Shown here: positions 1 to 6,870 of the stretch, piece by piece
Position numbering within the stretch: the first letter of the stretch is position 1
Layout of the letters: the number at the start of each line of letters is the position of its first letter
Notes under the pieces: model-generated
The model's database searches: none
Told to the model about the DNA's origin: nothing
Seen by the model: the letters and a program-made list of their open reading frames with translations, nothing else
Made by a program: the position numbers and the translations under genes
NCBI GenBank assembly: GCA_023139225.1
Contig: JAGLNZ010000413.1
Coordinates: 1-13,984, forward strand
DNA from: Desulfobacula sp.
GTDB lineage: Bacteria; Desulfobacterota; Desulfobacteria; Desulfobacterales; Desulfobacteraceae
DNA length: 13,984 nucleotides
Reading direction: 5' to 3'

Positions 1-351
1 TATGTCTCTTCCAGTGAATCCAGAAATCTTTTAAGGATTGATGAAAGAGGGGTATCAAAATCCTTATTGGTCAAACTGCCGGACAGTGAAATAAAAAAGC
101 TGGCTGCCGTCTCAGGTATCACCCAAAACAGGTTTACTAAAAATTATGTGATTGCAAGGCAGCGCAAAAACTTTGTCTGTATTTTAAATGTTAGATATGA
201 TTATACCAGTCATGCACTGCCTTCGGAGGGAGGAAGACTTCGAGAATTCAAACCGGATACAAACTGGCTTACTGTATCAGAAGAGCATATATTACCGAAA
301 CCCTCTGTTTTAGTCCATCCGCCGATTCCCTATAAAATGGTATATTTATAA
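1..351 (+). CDS. 3' end of an unrecognised protein (5' truncated by window edge)
   Basis: Frame 1 is open from the first base of the window to a TAA at 349-351, giving about 116 residues. No ATG lies in this frame. A TTG at 67 could serve as a start, but the frame is open upstream of it, so this is more likely the C-terminal part of a longer protein that begins outside the window. The visible part is soluble-looking, with no membrane segment. It mixes basic and hydrophobic stretches and ends in a proline-rich tail (PKPSVLVHPPIPYK). I do not recognise the family and assign no function. It is the only plus-strand gene supported here. It converges on the minus-strand argA-like gene, and its last six bases overlap the end of that gene. 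Confidence reflects the open frame and fit to the neighbour, not a family match. Confidence 0.55.
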   Translation, partial: YVSSSESRNLLRIDERGVSKSLLVKLPDSEIKKLAAVSGITQNRFTKNYVIARQRKNFVCILNVRYDYTSHALPSEGGRLREFKPDTNWLTVSEEHILPKPSVLVHPPIPYKMVYL

Positions 352-801
352 TTTTTTCAGCAGGGCGATTTCATCACAATTGGGGAAACTGACACAACCA
401 ATACAATCAGCCCAGATCTTAATGGGAAGTACATTCTTATCAATGGTGGAAAATCCGAACTGCTCAAAAAAAGTCGGCCGGTAGGTGAGAGTAAAAAGAT
501 CTTTTATTTTAAAATAGAAAGCTTCCTGGATAGCTCTTTCCGTGAGTGTTGTACCGATTTTTTGACCGGTAAACTCAGGGTCAACAGCAAGGGATCGAAC
601 TTCTGCAAGATCTTCCCAGCAAAATTGTAACGCACAGCATCCAACCACTTTTTTTTGTTTGGGATCTTCAAACACCCAGAAATCCCTTAAATGGTCGTAA
701 AGTTTGCTCAGAGGCCTTGCTAAAAGTTCACCTTTTTTACTATAGAGTGCAAGTAAGGCGTGGATGGCATTTACATCATCTAATACTGCTTTTCTAATCA
801 T
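346..801 (-). CDS. argA: GNAT-family N-acetyltransferase, probable short N-acetylglutamate synthase
   Basis: A 151-residue single GNAT domain. The likely reaction is acetyl-CoA + L-glutamate to N-acetylglutamate, the first step of arginine synthesis, in the cytoplasm. Visible features: an N-terminal acceptor-side helix (LLxLYxKKGELLARPLSKLYDHLRDFWVFED, residues about 17-46), then VVGCCALQ and WEDLAEVRSLAVDPEF (about 52-77), a shortened acetyl-CoA loop GQKIGTTL (79-86), FTLTYRPTFFEQFGF (103-117), and a C-terminal cysteine cluster (C133, C136, C142) in a DCIGC...FPNCDE pattern. The RSLAVDP and LTYxxxFFExFGF segments resemble the short, kinase-less NAGS enzymes such as mycobacterial Rv2747. The ATG overlaps the pbp1A stop by 4 bases (ATGA), and an AAAGGA Shine-Dalgarno lies just upstream. 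It is the last gene of the che cluster. A different GNAT substrate cannot be excluded from sequence alone. Confidence 0.72.
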   Translation of the reverse strand: MIRKAVLDDVNAIHALLALYSKKGELLARPLSKLYDHLRDFWVFEDPKQKKVVGCCALQFCWEDLAEVRSLAVDPEFTGQKIGTTLTERAIQEAFYFKIKDLFTLTYRPTFFEQFGFSTIDKNVLPIKIWADCIGCVSFPNCDEIALLKKL

Positions 802-2732
802 TTAAGATCCTTTATTTTAATCAGTGTTTTGACTGAGTGAAACGCTTTTGTTTTTGTTATCCTGCCGGTATCGGGGTTCATGTATATCATTTTTGTTCCG
901 TCGGGTATATCAAAATATTGATAAGATTTATTTGAAAGAAAATATTTCATATAGTCAATCCATATGGGAAGTGCGGCTCTTGCACCGGTCTCATATCGTC
1001 CCAGAGGTGTAGGATCATCATTTCCCACCCAGACACCCACTGCAATATCCGGACTGAATCCAATAAAGAGAGCATCTTTATAATTGTCGGTTGTTCCCGT
1101 TTTCCCGGCAATATCTTTTTGAATGATGCAAGCCTTTTTCCCCGTGCCTTCAAGAATAACGGATTTTAACATATCCGCCATGATGGCGGCGTTTTGCCTG
1201 GACATAACAGATTGCTTCATTACCGTGGTTTGAAAAATAATGCGGGAGTCTGAATCTGTTATTTTAATGATGGAAAATGGGGGAACTTTAATCCCCATGT
1301 TGGCAAATGGGATATACGACGCAGTCAGCTCAATCAGACTGACTTCGGATGTTCCCAGGGCAAGAGAAAGATTATGATGAAGTTGGGATGACACCCCGGC
1401 ATTTTTTGTAAACTCAATGACCTTGGATATGCCGATCATCTCCATAAGTCTGACAACCGGTGTGTTTTTTGATAATGCCAGGGCTTTACGGAATGTGATT
1501 TCTCCCAAGTAAGTATTTGAAAAATTATTCACCTGCCAGGTTTTAGTGTCATTCAAATGATAGGATAGAGGAGCATCAAGCAGCTTGTCATTCTGTGAAA
1601 ATCCTAAGGTGATTGCCGTGGCATACACAAAGGGCTTAAATGCAGAACCGGGTTGTCGTTTGGCCTGAACCGCTCTGTTAAAAACACTCTTCTTAAAATC
1701 TTTTCCACCGACCATGCTTAAGATTCCGCCTGTTTTAATATCAATGGCAATCAATGCACATTCTGTCTTTTCGGGGTTGAGTCCTTGTTTTTTCATCCGG
1801 GTTTCAAGGCTGGCCATGTGTTTGGAAACAGATTTGTTTGCAGCCATTTGAAGATCTAAATTAAGTGTTGTATAAATATTGAGTCCTTTTGAATAAACTT
1901 TTTGTAAATCAAATTGTTTTTTCAAAATAGTCTTAATATGTTCTATAAAATATCCAGCATCGCTTTTTTTTGTTTTTTGAGATACCAGAATAATCTCCTG
2001 GGTTTTCGAAAAATTGTATTCCGGCAATGTAATGATCTTAGCGGCAAGCATTTGTTTGAGGACAAGATTCCTTCTTTTTTTTGCCAGGTCCGGGTTATTA
2101 ATGGGTGAGTACACAGAAGGGGCTTTGGGCAGGCCTGCAATTAGTGCCGCTTCACAAAGAGTGATATCACTTACGGATTTTTCAAAATAGGTTTGGCAGG
2201 CTGCTTCAACACCATAGGCACCGGAACCCAGATAAATCAGATTCAAATATAATTCAAGTATTTCATTTTTAGTATATCGTCTTTCGATCTGAAGCGTTAA
2301 AATAGCCTCTTTAATTTTTCTGACAATTGATTTTTCAGGAGTAAGAAATAATGTCTTTGCCAATTGCTGGGTTAATGTACTTGCGCCTTGTTTAAATTTT
2401 CCGGCTTTTAGATCATGAATAATTGCCCTGGCGATTGCTTTTAAATTGATTCCCGAATGCGTAAAAAATTTGTTGTCTTCTATTGTTACCAAAGCATTGA
2501 TGAGATTTTTTGGGATTTTTTCAATGGATACCGGGAATCTTTTTTCAATATAAAATCTTGTAAGAATCTGTTTGTCAGATGAAAAAACCGTTGTGACGGA
2601 TGACGGTTTAAACTGCTTAAGGCTGTTTATCTGGGGCAAATCATGAATAAGGCTGAAAAAAATTCCTGTTAAAATTCCGAAAAAAATTCCAACAAGGGCA
2701 ATCGATAATACACCCAAATGCCGTTTTAACAT
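798..2732 (-). CDS. Bifunctional penicillin-binding protein 1A (glycosyltransferase/transpeptidase)
   Basis: A 644-residue class A PBP that polymerises lipid II and cross-links peptidoglycan in the periplasm, anchored by one N-terminal membrane helix (residues about 7-28). The GT51 domain spans about 50-230: catalytic Glu85 in TIEDNKFF, then GASTLTQQLAK (116-126), ERRYTKNEILELYLN (150-164) and GAYGVEAA. The transpeptidase domain spans about 320-600, with active-site Ser363 in PGSAFKP (SxxK), SKN at 421-423 and KTGTT at 544-548, so both activities look intact. It is shorter than E. coli MrcA (850 residues), mainly because the region between the two domains is short and lacks room for the large inserted domain. 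The start ATG shares one base with the stop of the HEAT/receiver gene (TGATG), and no Shine-Dalgarno is visible, which implies translational coupling. Its position at the end of a chemotaxis cluster is unusual. It belongs to the mrcA/ponA-type family. Confidence 0.95.
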   Translation of the reverse strand: MLKRHLGVLSIALVGIFFGILTGIFFSLIHDLPQINSLKQFKPSSVTTVFSSDKQILTRFYIEKRFPVSIEKIPKNLINALVTIEDNKFFTHSGINLKAIARAIIHDLKAGKFKQGASTLTQQLAKTLFLTPEKSIVRKIKEAILTLQIERRYTKNEILELYLNLIYLGSGAYGVEAACQTYFEKSVSDITLCEAALIAGLPKAPSVYSPINNPDLAKKRRNLVLKQMLAAKIITLPEYNFSKTQEIILVSQKTKKSDAGYFIEHIKTILKKQFDLQKVYSKGLNIYTTLNLDLQMAANKSVSKHMASLETRMKKQGLNPEKTECALIAIDIKTGGILSMVGGKDFKKSVFNRAVQAKRQPGSAFKPFVYATAITLGFSQNDKLLDAPLSYHLNDTKTWQVNNFSNTYLGEITFRKALALSKNTPVVRLMEMIGISKVIEFTKNAGVSSQLHHNLSLALGTSEVSLIELTASYIPFANMGIKVPPFSIIKITDSDSRIIFQTTVMKQSVMSRQNAAIMADMLKSVILEGTGKKACIIQKDIAGKTGTTDNYKDALFIGFSPDIAVGVWVGNDDPTPLGRYETGARAALPIWIDYMKYFLSNKSYQYFDIPDGTKMIYMNPDTGRITKTKAFHSVKTLIKIKDLK

Positions 2733-4405
2733 CAGGTATTCAAAAAACTGCCGACGACTGTTTTAAAGTCTTCATCCGTAAATGGTTTGTGAAGGATTTT
2801 ATTAATTCCGGATTTTGTCAAAACAGAATCATCAATTCTGATATCACCATCTTTTTCTTCGACAAAATCACTTTGAGTGGTGATCATGAGAATGGGGATA
2901 TCCTGTCTTGTATATTTTTTTCTTATTTCACGGGTAAGCTCAAGTCCACTGATGTTTGGCATATTGAGATCAGTAATCACCAGGTCTGGTTTTTTTTGAA
3001 TGATTTGGGGAATGGCATCTTCCGGGCGGTCAAAGGTGAGCGGTTTATAGCCAAGTGCCGTCAATTTATTCTGGTAAAGTTTCAGCATCATTTTTGAATC
3101 ATCGACTACAAAAATTTGTGCTTCCTTATCCGAAGGCGCTCCATTGTCAGTCACTTTTTGGGAAATGCTTTTGGCAAATTCTTTTTGGCCAATACTGCCC
3201 ATTTGTTTTAAAAAGGCTTTTCTTGTGGCTGAATCTGCCTTGGTTGTTACATGGGTTTCTGCAAGTTCTATAAAAGATTCTTCTTCGGCAAGAAAATTGA
3301 AAATATTGCCGGCTTCCGAATCTATTAAAGCAGCAACAGCATTCTGAGAATCCGCTGATCCCTCTCTTACAACATTTCTAAGTCCCGCAACAAGTGCTTT
3401 GGATAGATTTTTATCAATGGCTCTTGCTGCACTCATACGAACGGCCTCAACCGGGTCCTGTAATCCTTGAACAAGACTGATGGCTGTTTTTGGAGATGGA
3501 ATACGTTCCATTGCTTCATAGGCGGCCTGTCGAATATTTGCATCGTCGGGCTGGGTATTAACAATATCAAGGATGGGATTCACAGCAGCAGGGTCGCCAA
3601 TGTAACCCAAGGTTGTTACAAGGTGTATCAGATAGTCAGCCTCTGCATTTTGGGATGCTTTTGTTAAAATTGGTGTAACTTTATTTCCCAGTTTCATTAA
3701 GTGATCAATAGCTGTATCCCGAACAATGGTGACACTGGAACTTAAAAGAGTGGTTAATTTATCAAGGGCATACAGATCCTGGATATCTGCCAGCGCTTCA
3801 ACTGCGAATTTATTAGCTTCTTCATCCTCCCCGATAAATCCCATCAACTGGTCAACCGCATCATTGCCGCCTGTTTCCGAAATAGCAAATATAGCGGTAC
3901 GTTTTACTTCATTGTCCGGCTGGCTTGCCATATTGGCAAATATGGGCAGGGATTCGGGAAGTCTTAAATTCCCCAAAGAACAAATAGCCGCAATAAGGAT
4001 ATCTTTATCTTTATCTTCGGCAATTATTTTTTGCAAAGCAGGTGCAGTGCGGGCCAAAAGCAGCTCGCCTGCAGCCTTTAAGAAAAGAAGCCGGGCTTTT
4101 TTTTCATTTTGAGTGATGTACTTTATAACCAGATCAACATTTCCAAAAGCTTTGTCAAGAATAAGCTCATATAAGGATTCCTGAATTTTCAAATTTGATA
4201 TATCGATTTTGGTCAGGTACTCAAGCAGAGGGAAAACAACTTTTTCAGGAGCTTTGGCAAGCTCTATCAATGCCTTCCTCTGGACATCAGGGTCTACGTC
4301 GGCATCAGAGGCAAATTGGAGCAGGGCTTTTGCTTTTACAATATCTTCTTGGTTTAAACAGAAAACCAATTCATCGATAAATTCTTTTTCATTAATTCCG
4401 CTCAT
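2732..4405 (-). CDS. HEAT-repeat protein with C-terminal CheY-like receiver domain
   Basis: A 557-residue predicted cytoplasmic scaffold or response regulator. Residues about 5-400 are alpha-alpha repeats of HEAT type, for example the units around DILIAAICSLGNLRLPE, EVKRTAIFAISETGG, VRDTAIDHLMKLG and VRMSAARAID. The receiver occupies about 429-557: acidic pair D435/D436 in VVDDS, phosphoacceptor Asp479 in VITDLNMPN, Thr509/510, and Lys540 in HKPF. The Thr-to-Lys distance (about 30 residues) exceeds that of CheY (22), because of an insertion containing KDGDIRIDDS. The frame stays open upstream to 4483, but the ATG at 4405 is preferred: it has an AAAGG Shine-Dalgarno at 4413-4417 and lies 10 nt past the cheR stop, whereas the upstream start would overlap cheR. 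Phosphorylation by the adjacent CheA is inferred. The repeats probably bind a protein partner, which is unknown. There is no DNA-binding or enzymatic output domain. Confidence 0.9.
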   Translation of the reverse strand: MSGINEKEFIDELVFCLNQEDIVKAKALLQFASDADVDPDVQRKALIELAKAPEKVVFPLLEYLTKIDISNLKIQESLYELILDKAFGNVDLVIKYITQNEKKARLLFLKAAGELLLARTAPALQKIIAEDKDKDILIAAICSLGNLRLPESLPIFANMASQPDNEVKRTAIFAISETGGNDAVDQLMGFIGEDEEANKFAVEALADIQDLYALDKLTTLLSSSVTIVRDTAIDHLMKLGNKVTPILTKASQNAEADYLIHLVTTLGYIGDPAAVNPILDIVNTQPDDANIRQAAYEAMERIPSPKTAISLVQGLQDPVEAVRMSAARAIDKNLSKALVAGLRNVVREGSADSQNAVAALIDSEAGNIFNFLAEEESFIELAETHVTTKADSATRKAFLKQMGSIGQKEFAKSISQKVTDNGAPSDKEAQIFVVDDSKMMLKLYQNKLTALGYKPLTFDRPEDAIPQIIQKKPDLVITDLNMPNISGLELTREIRKKYTRQDIPILMITTQSDFVEEKDGDIRIDDSVLTKSGINKILHKPFTDEDFKTVVGSFLNT

Positions 4406-4412
4406 AATTAAA

Positions 4413-4417
4413 CCTTT
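4413..4417 (-). promoter_or_regulatory. Ribosome binding site that fixes the HEAT/REC start
   Basis: The minus strand reads AAAGG TTTAATT ATG. This Shine-Dalgarno overlaps the cheR stop codon (4416-4418) and sits 7 nt before the ATG at 4405. It supports M-S-G-I-N-E as the true N-terminus rather than the longer open frame reaching 4483. Its overlap with the stop suggests that cheR termination and initiation of the next gene are coupled. Confidence 0.65.
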
Positions 4418-5264
4418 ATATGTTTTTGAATTGATAAAAGACCGAGTTAAGATATTTATTTGAGGAAAAAAGATCAGTGTCATTTATAAGGGATTCTGTT
4501 GACCCGATGAGCAGGTAACCATCTGGTTCCAGTACTTTTGAAATATTATGATAGATTTTTTTTCGATCTTCGTTAGTAAAGTAGATCATCACATTTCTGC
4601 ACAGCACAATATCAAATTTTCCAAGTCCGACAAATGGTCTCATCAGATTCATTTTTTTAAATTGAGCCATGACCCTGACTTCATCTTTGATCTTGTAACG
4701 GTCTCCCTGTTTGTCAAAGTATCTATTTAAACGGTTTTTATCAAGTCCCCGCGCCACTTCAAATTTATTGTACAGCCCATAGCTTGCCTGGGCAATGGCA
4801 GCATCGGAAATGTCTGTGCCGAACAACTGAACATTATACCTGGCAGGTGTGATTCCCATCTCAATAAGTGTCATTGCAATACTATAGATTTCCTGGCCTG
4901 TTGAATTGGCAGCACTCCATAGCCTGATAGTCGGCTTTAGTGAAGGATTTTTTTGTGATCTTTTATCGATCAAATCCGGTAAAATTTTGTGCTGCAATAG
5001 TTCAAATGGAGATTTATCCCTGAAAAAATAGGTTTCATTGGTTGAAATTGCATCAATTATTTCATTTTCAATTTCTTTTTTAAAATCAGTTTTTGCCTTT
5101 TGCAGCAATTCGGAATAGGAGGAACATTCAAGCTTATTGGTCAGCGGGTTGAGCCGGGTCTCCAGTAGATATTCTTTACCAACGTCAAGGGCAATTCCAG
5201 AAATATCAAGAATATACTTTGAAAAATTTTTAAACTCTTCTGGGGTAACTTTAATTTTCGCCAT
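4416..5264 (-). CDS. cheR: Chemotaxis protein methyltransferase CheR
   Basis: A 282-residue S-adenosylmethionine-dependent methyltransferase that forms glutamyl methyl esters on chemoreceptors, raising kinase activity during adaptation. The N-terminal helical CheR domain covers about 1-75. The catalytic domain shows TNETYFFRD (75-83), the SAM-binding loop SAANSTGQE (117-125, in place of the commoner AGCSTGEE), FGTDIS (148-153), FDIVLCRNVMIYF (217-229) and GYLLIGSTES (249-258). There is no TPR extension and no C-terminal receptor-tethering domain, and the length is typical of the family. It lies 31 nt downstream of cheB and 10 nt before the HEAT/receiver gene. The AT-rich leader of cheR shows no clear Shine-Dalgarno, so initiation may be weak or depend on ribosomes coming from cheB. 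The matching receptors are not in the window. Confidence 0.96.
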   Translation of the reverse strand: MAKIKVTPEEFKNFSKYILDISGIALDVGKEYLLETRLNPLTNKLECSSYSELLQKAKTDFKKEIENEIIDAISTNETYFFRDKSPFELLQHKILPDLIDKRSQKNPSLKPTIRLWSAANSTGQEIYSIAMTLIEMGITPARYNVQLFGTDISDAAIAQASYGLYNKFEVARGLDKNRLNRYFDKQGDRYKIKDEVRVMAQFKKMNLMRPFVGLGKFDIVLCRNVMIYFTNEDRKKIYHNISKVLEPDGYLLIGSTESLINDTDLFSSNKYLNSVFYQFKNI

Positions 5265-5295
5265 AAATTTTATTGATTAAAAATTAAAGAATTTT

Positions 5296-6390
5296 TTATA
5301 AGATTATGGTTTTTATTATTTCTTCAGCAATTTTTCCCAAAGGAGCGACAATATCTGCGGTACCTGATTCAACAGGTTCTTTTGGCATCCCGTAAACCGT
5401 ACAGGTCTCCTCGTCCTGGGCAATCACAATACTGCCATTGTTTTTCATTTGAACAAGTCCTTTTGAGCCGTCGGAGCCCATTCCGGTCATAATAACGCCG
5501 GTTGCCCGCCCTACATAATGTTGGGCAATGGATCTGAATAGATAATCAACAGAAGGTTTACAACTGTTTTCCGGCGGGTCATCTGTTATTTTTATTTTTC
5601 TTGTAATACCGTCTGCTCCGGCAATAATTTTCATTTGTTTCCCGCCAGGTGCGATCAAAATTTTCCCTGGAGCTATGGTATCTCCGTTTTCCGCCTCTTT
5701 AACTTCAAGCTTCGATTTGTTGTTAAGGCTGCTTGCAAGGGACGCTGTAAACAAAGGCGGCATATGCTGTACGATTAATACAGGTGCTTTAAGATCGGCA
5801 GGAAGCAAGGGAATCATTTTGGTCAGGGCATTGGGACCACCTGTAGAAATTCCAATTCCAATAATTTCTGATTTGGATCTGGCTATAGTTTTTTTAGTTG
5901 CGGATAGTGGTGGTTTGTTTACAATATTTTTGGTTGTTAACGGTCTTGCTTTTGCTTTATCTCGTATTTTAAGCCTTGTTCTTTTTTGCCGTTTCAGGGT
6001 GTCTATAATGGGTAAAATAGCCTCTTTAACCTTTTGCATATTTTCGGCCATTTTACCTTCGCTGGGCTTGGCAACAAAGTCAAAAGCGCCCAGTTCCAAC
6101 GCTTTTATGGTCATTTCACTTCCCTGCTGTGTCAGGGTGGACAACATAATAACGACCGGTGGGTCGGGCTGATCCTTTAATGTCTGTAAGACTTCAATGC
6201 CGTTTACTTCAGGCATTTCAATGTCAAGTGAAATCAAATCGGGTTTAAGGGAAGCAATTTTTGATAAAGCAATCTTTCCATTATTTGCAGTACCAACTAC
6301 TTCAACGCCGGGTATTTCCCTTAAGACATCCCCGACGATTTTTCTGTATACAATTGTATCATCAACAACAAGCGCTCTTATATTTTCCAT
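5296..6390 (-). CDS. cheB: Chemotaxis response regulator protein-glutamate methylesterase CheB
   Basis: A 364-residue phospho-activated methylesterase/deamidase that removes CheR-added methyl groups from receptors. The receiver spans residues 1-125, with D10/D11, phosphoacceptor Asp56 in SLDIEMP, Ser84/Thr85 in MLSTLT and Lys108 in AKPS. The catalytic domain spans about 175-364, with the triad Ser182 in GISTGGP, His209 in QHMPP and Asp307 in MTGMGSDG, all intact. The interdomain linker (about 131-175) is long and strongly basic (KRQKRTRLKIRDKAKARP), which is unusual beside the short E. coli linker. The ATG overlaps the cheW stop by one base (TAATG), with AAGGA close by inside the end of cheW, so translation is coupled. 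CheA is the expected phosphodonor. Deamidase activity is inferred from the family. Confidence 0.97.
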   Translation of the reverse strand: MENIRALVVDDTIVYRKIVGDVLREIPGVEVVGTANNGKIALSKIASLKPDLISLDIEMPEVNGIEVLQTLKDQPDPPVVIMLSTLTQQGSEMTIKALELGAFDFVAKPSEGKMAENMQKVKEAILPIIDTLKRQKRTRLKIRDKAKARPLTTKNIVNKPPLSATKKTIARSKSEIIGIGISTGGPNALTKMIPLLPADLKAPVLIVQHMPPLFTASLASSLNNKSKLEVKEAENGDTIAPGKILIAPGGKQMKIIAGADGITRKIKITDDPPENSCKPSVDYLFRSIAQHYVGRATGVIMTGMGSDGSKGLVQMKNNGSIVIAQDEETCTVYGMPKEPVESGTADIVAPLGKIAEEIIKTIIL

Positions 6391-6839
6391 TATTCCTTGA
6401 GTACCTCATCAATATCCAGAATTCCAATAAGCTGTTTTTCAGTTTTTAGGACGCCTTGAAAAAATTTTCCTTTAACACCGCCAATATTGGAAGGAGCTGG
6501 TTCAATGTTCTCTGCTTTGGCAAGAACCACATCACTGATGCCGTCAACAAGAAGCCCGATATGCTCATCGTCTGAGTTGACAATGATATTTCTGTTATCT
6601 TTATCTTTATTGACAGGTTCCAGACCAAGTTTTTTCCCCAGGTCAATAATGGTTACTATCCTTCCTCTTAAATTTAAAATACCTTCAATATAATCTGATG
6701 CCTGGGGGACTTGAGTAATATCAAAGTGTTTGTTGATTTCTTGTATATTAAGGATATTGATCCCACAAAGGGCACCGCCAACATAGAAAGTCGAAAATTC
6801 TAAATCTTGAGAAGACGTACCTATAGTAGTTTCTGCCAT
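6390..6839 (-). CDS. cheW: Chemotaxis coupling protein CheW
   Basis: A 149-residue single CheW domain that links chemoreceptors to the CheA P5 domain in signalling arrays. Visible marks are FYVGGALCGINILNIQEI near residues 18-35, the YIEGILNLRGRIVTIIDL core (50-67) with the conserved Arg58, IGLLVDGISDVV (94-105) and the C-terminal LIGILDIDEVL. Length is normal for the family. The start is well supported by an AAGGAG Shine-Dalgarno at 6846-6851, 6 nt from the ATG. The gene begins 31 nt after cheA and overlaps cheB by one base, so it is a mid-operon gene. The neighbouring CheA carries two further CheW-like modules, so three such domains are encoded in tandem genes here. Confidence 0.97.
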   Translation of the reverse strand: MAETTIGTSSQDLEFSTFYVGGALCGINILNIQEINKHFDITQVPQASDYIEGILNLRGRIVTIIDLGKKLGLEPVNKDKDNRNIIVNSDDEHIGLLVDGISDVVLAKAENIEPAPSNIGGVKGKFFQGVLKTEKQLIGILDIDEVLKE

Positions 6840-6870
6840 CTGTTTCTCCTTTTATTTAAAAAGAGTGCGG

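Noticed and set aside
1960..1985. Poly-T tract on the plus strand as a terminator
   Set aside because: It lies inside pbp1A and reflects lysine-rich codons (KKTKKS) on the minus strand; no stem precedes it.
4406..4483. Longer N-terminus for the HEAT/receiver protein (start at 4483)
   Set aside because: It would overlap cheR by about 68 nt, adds 26 residues unrelated to the HEAT domain, and the ATG at 4405 has a properly spaced Shine-Dalgarno and sits directly after the cheR stop.
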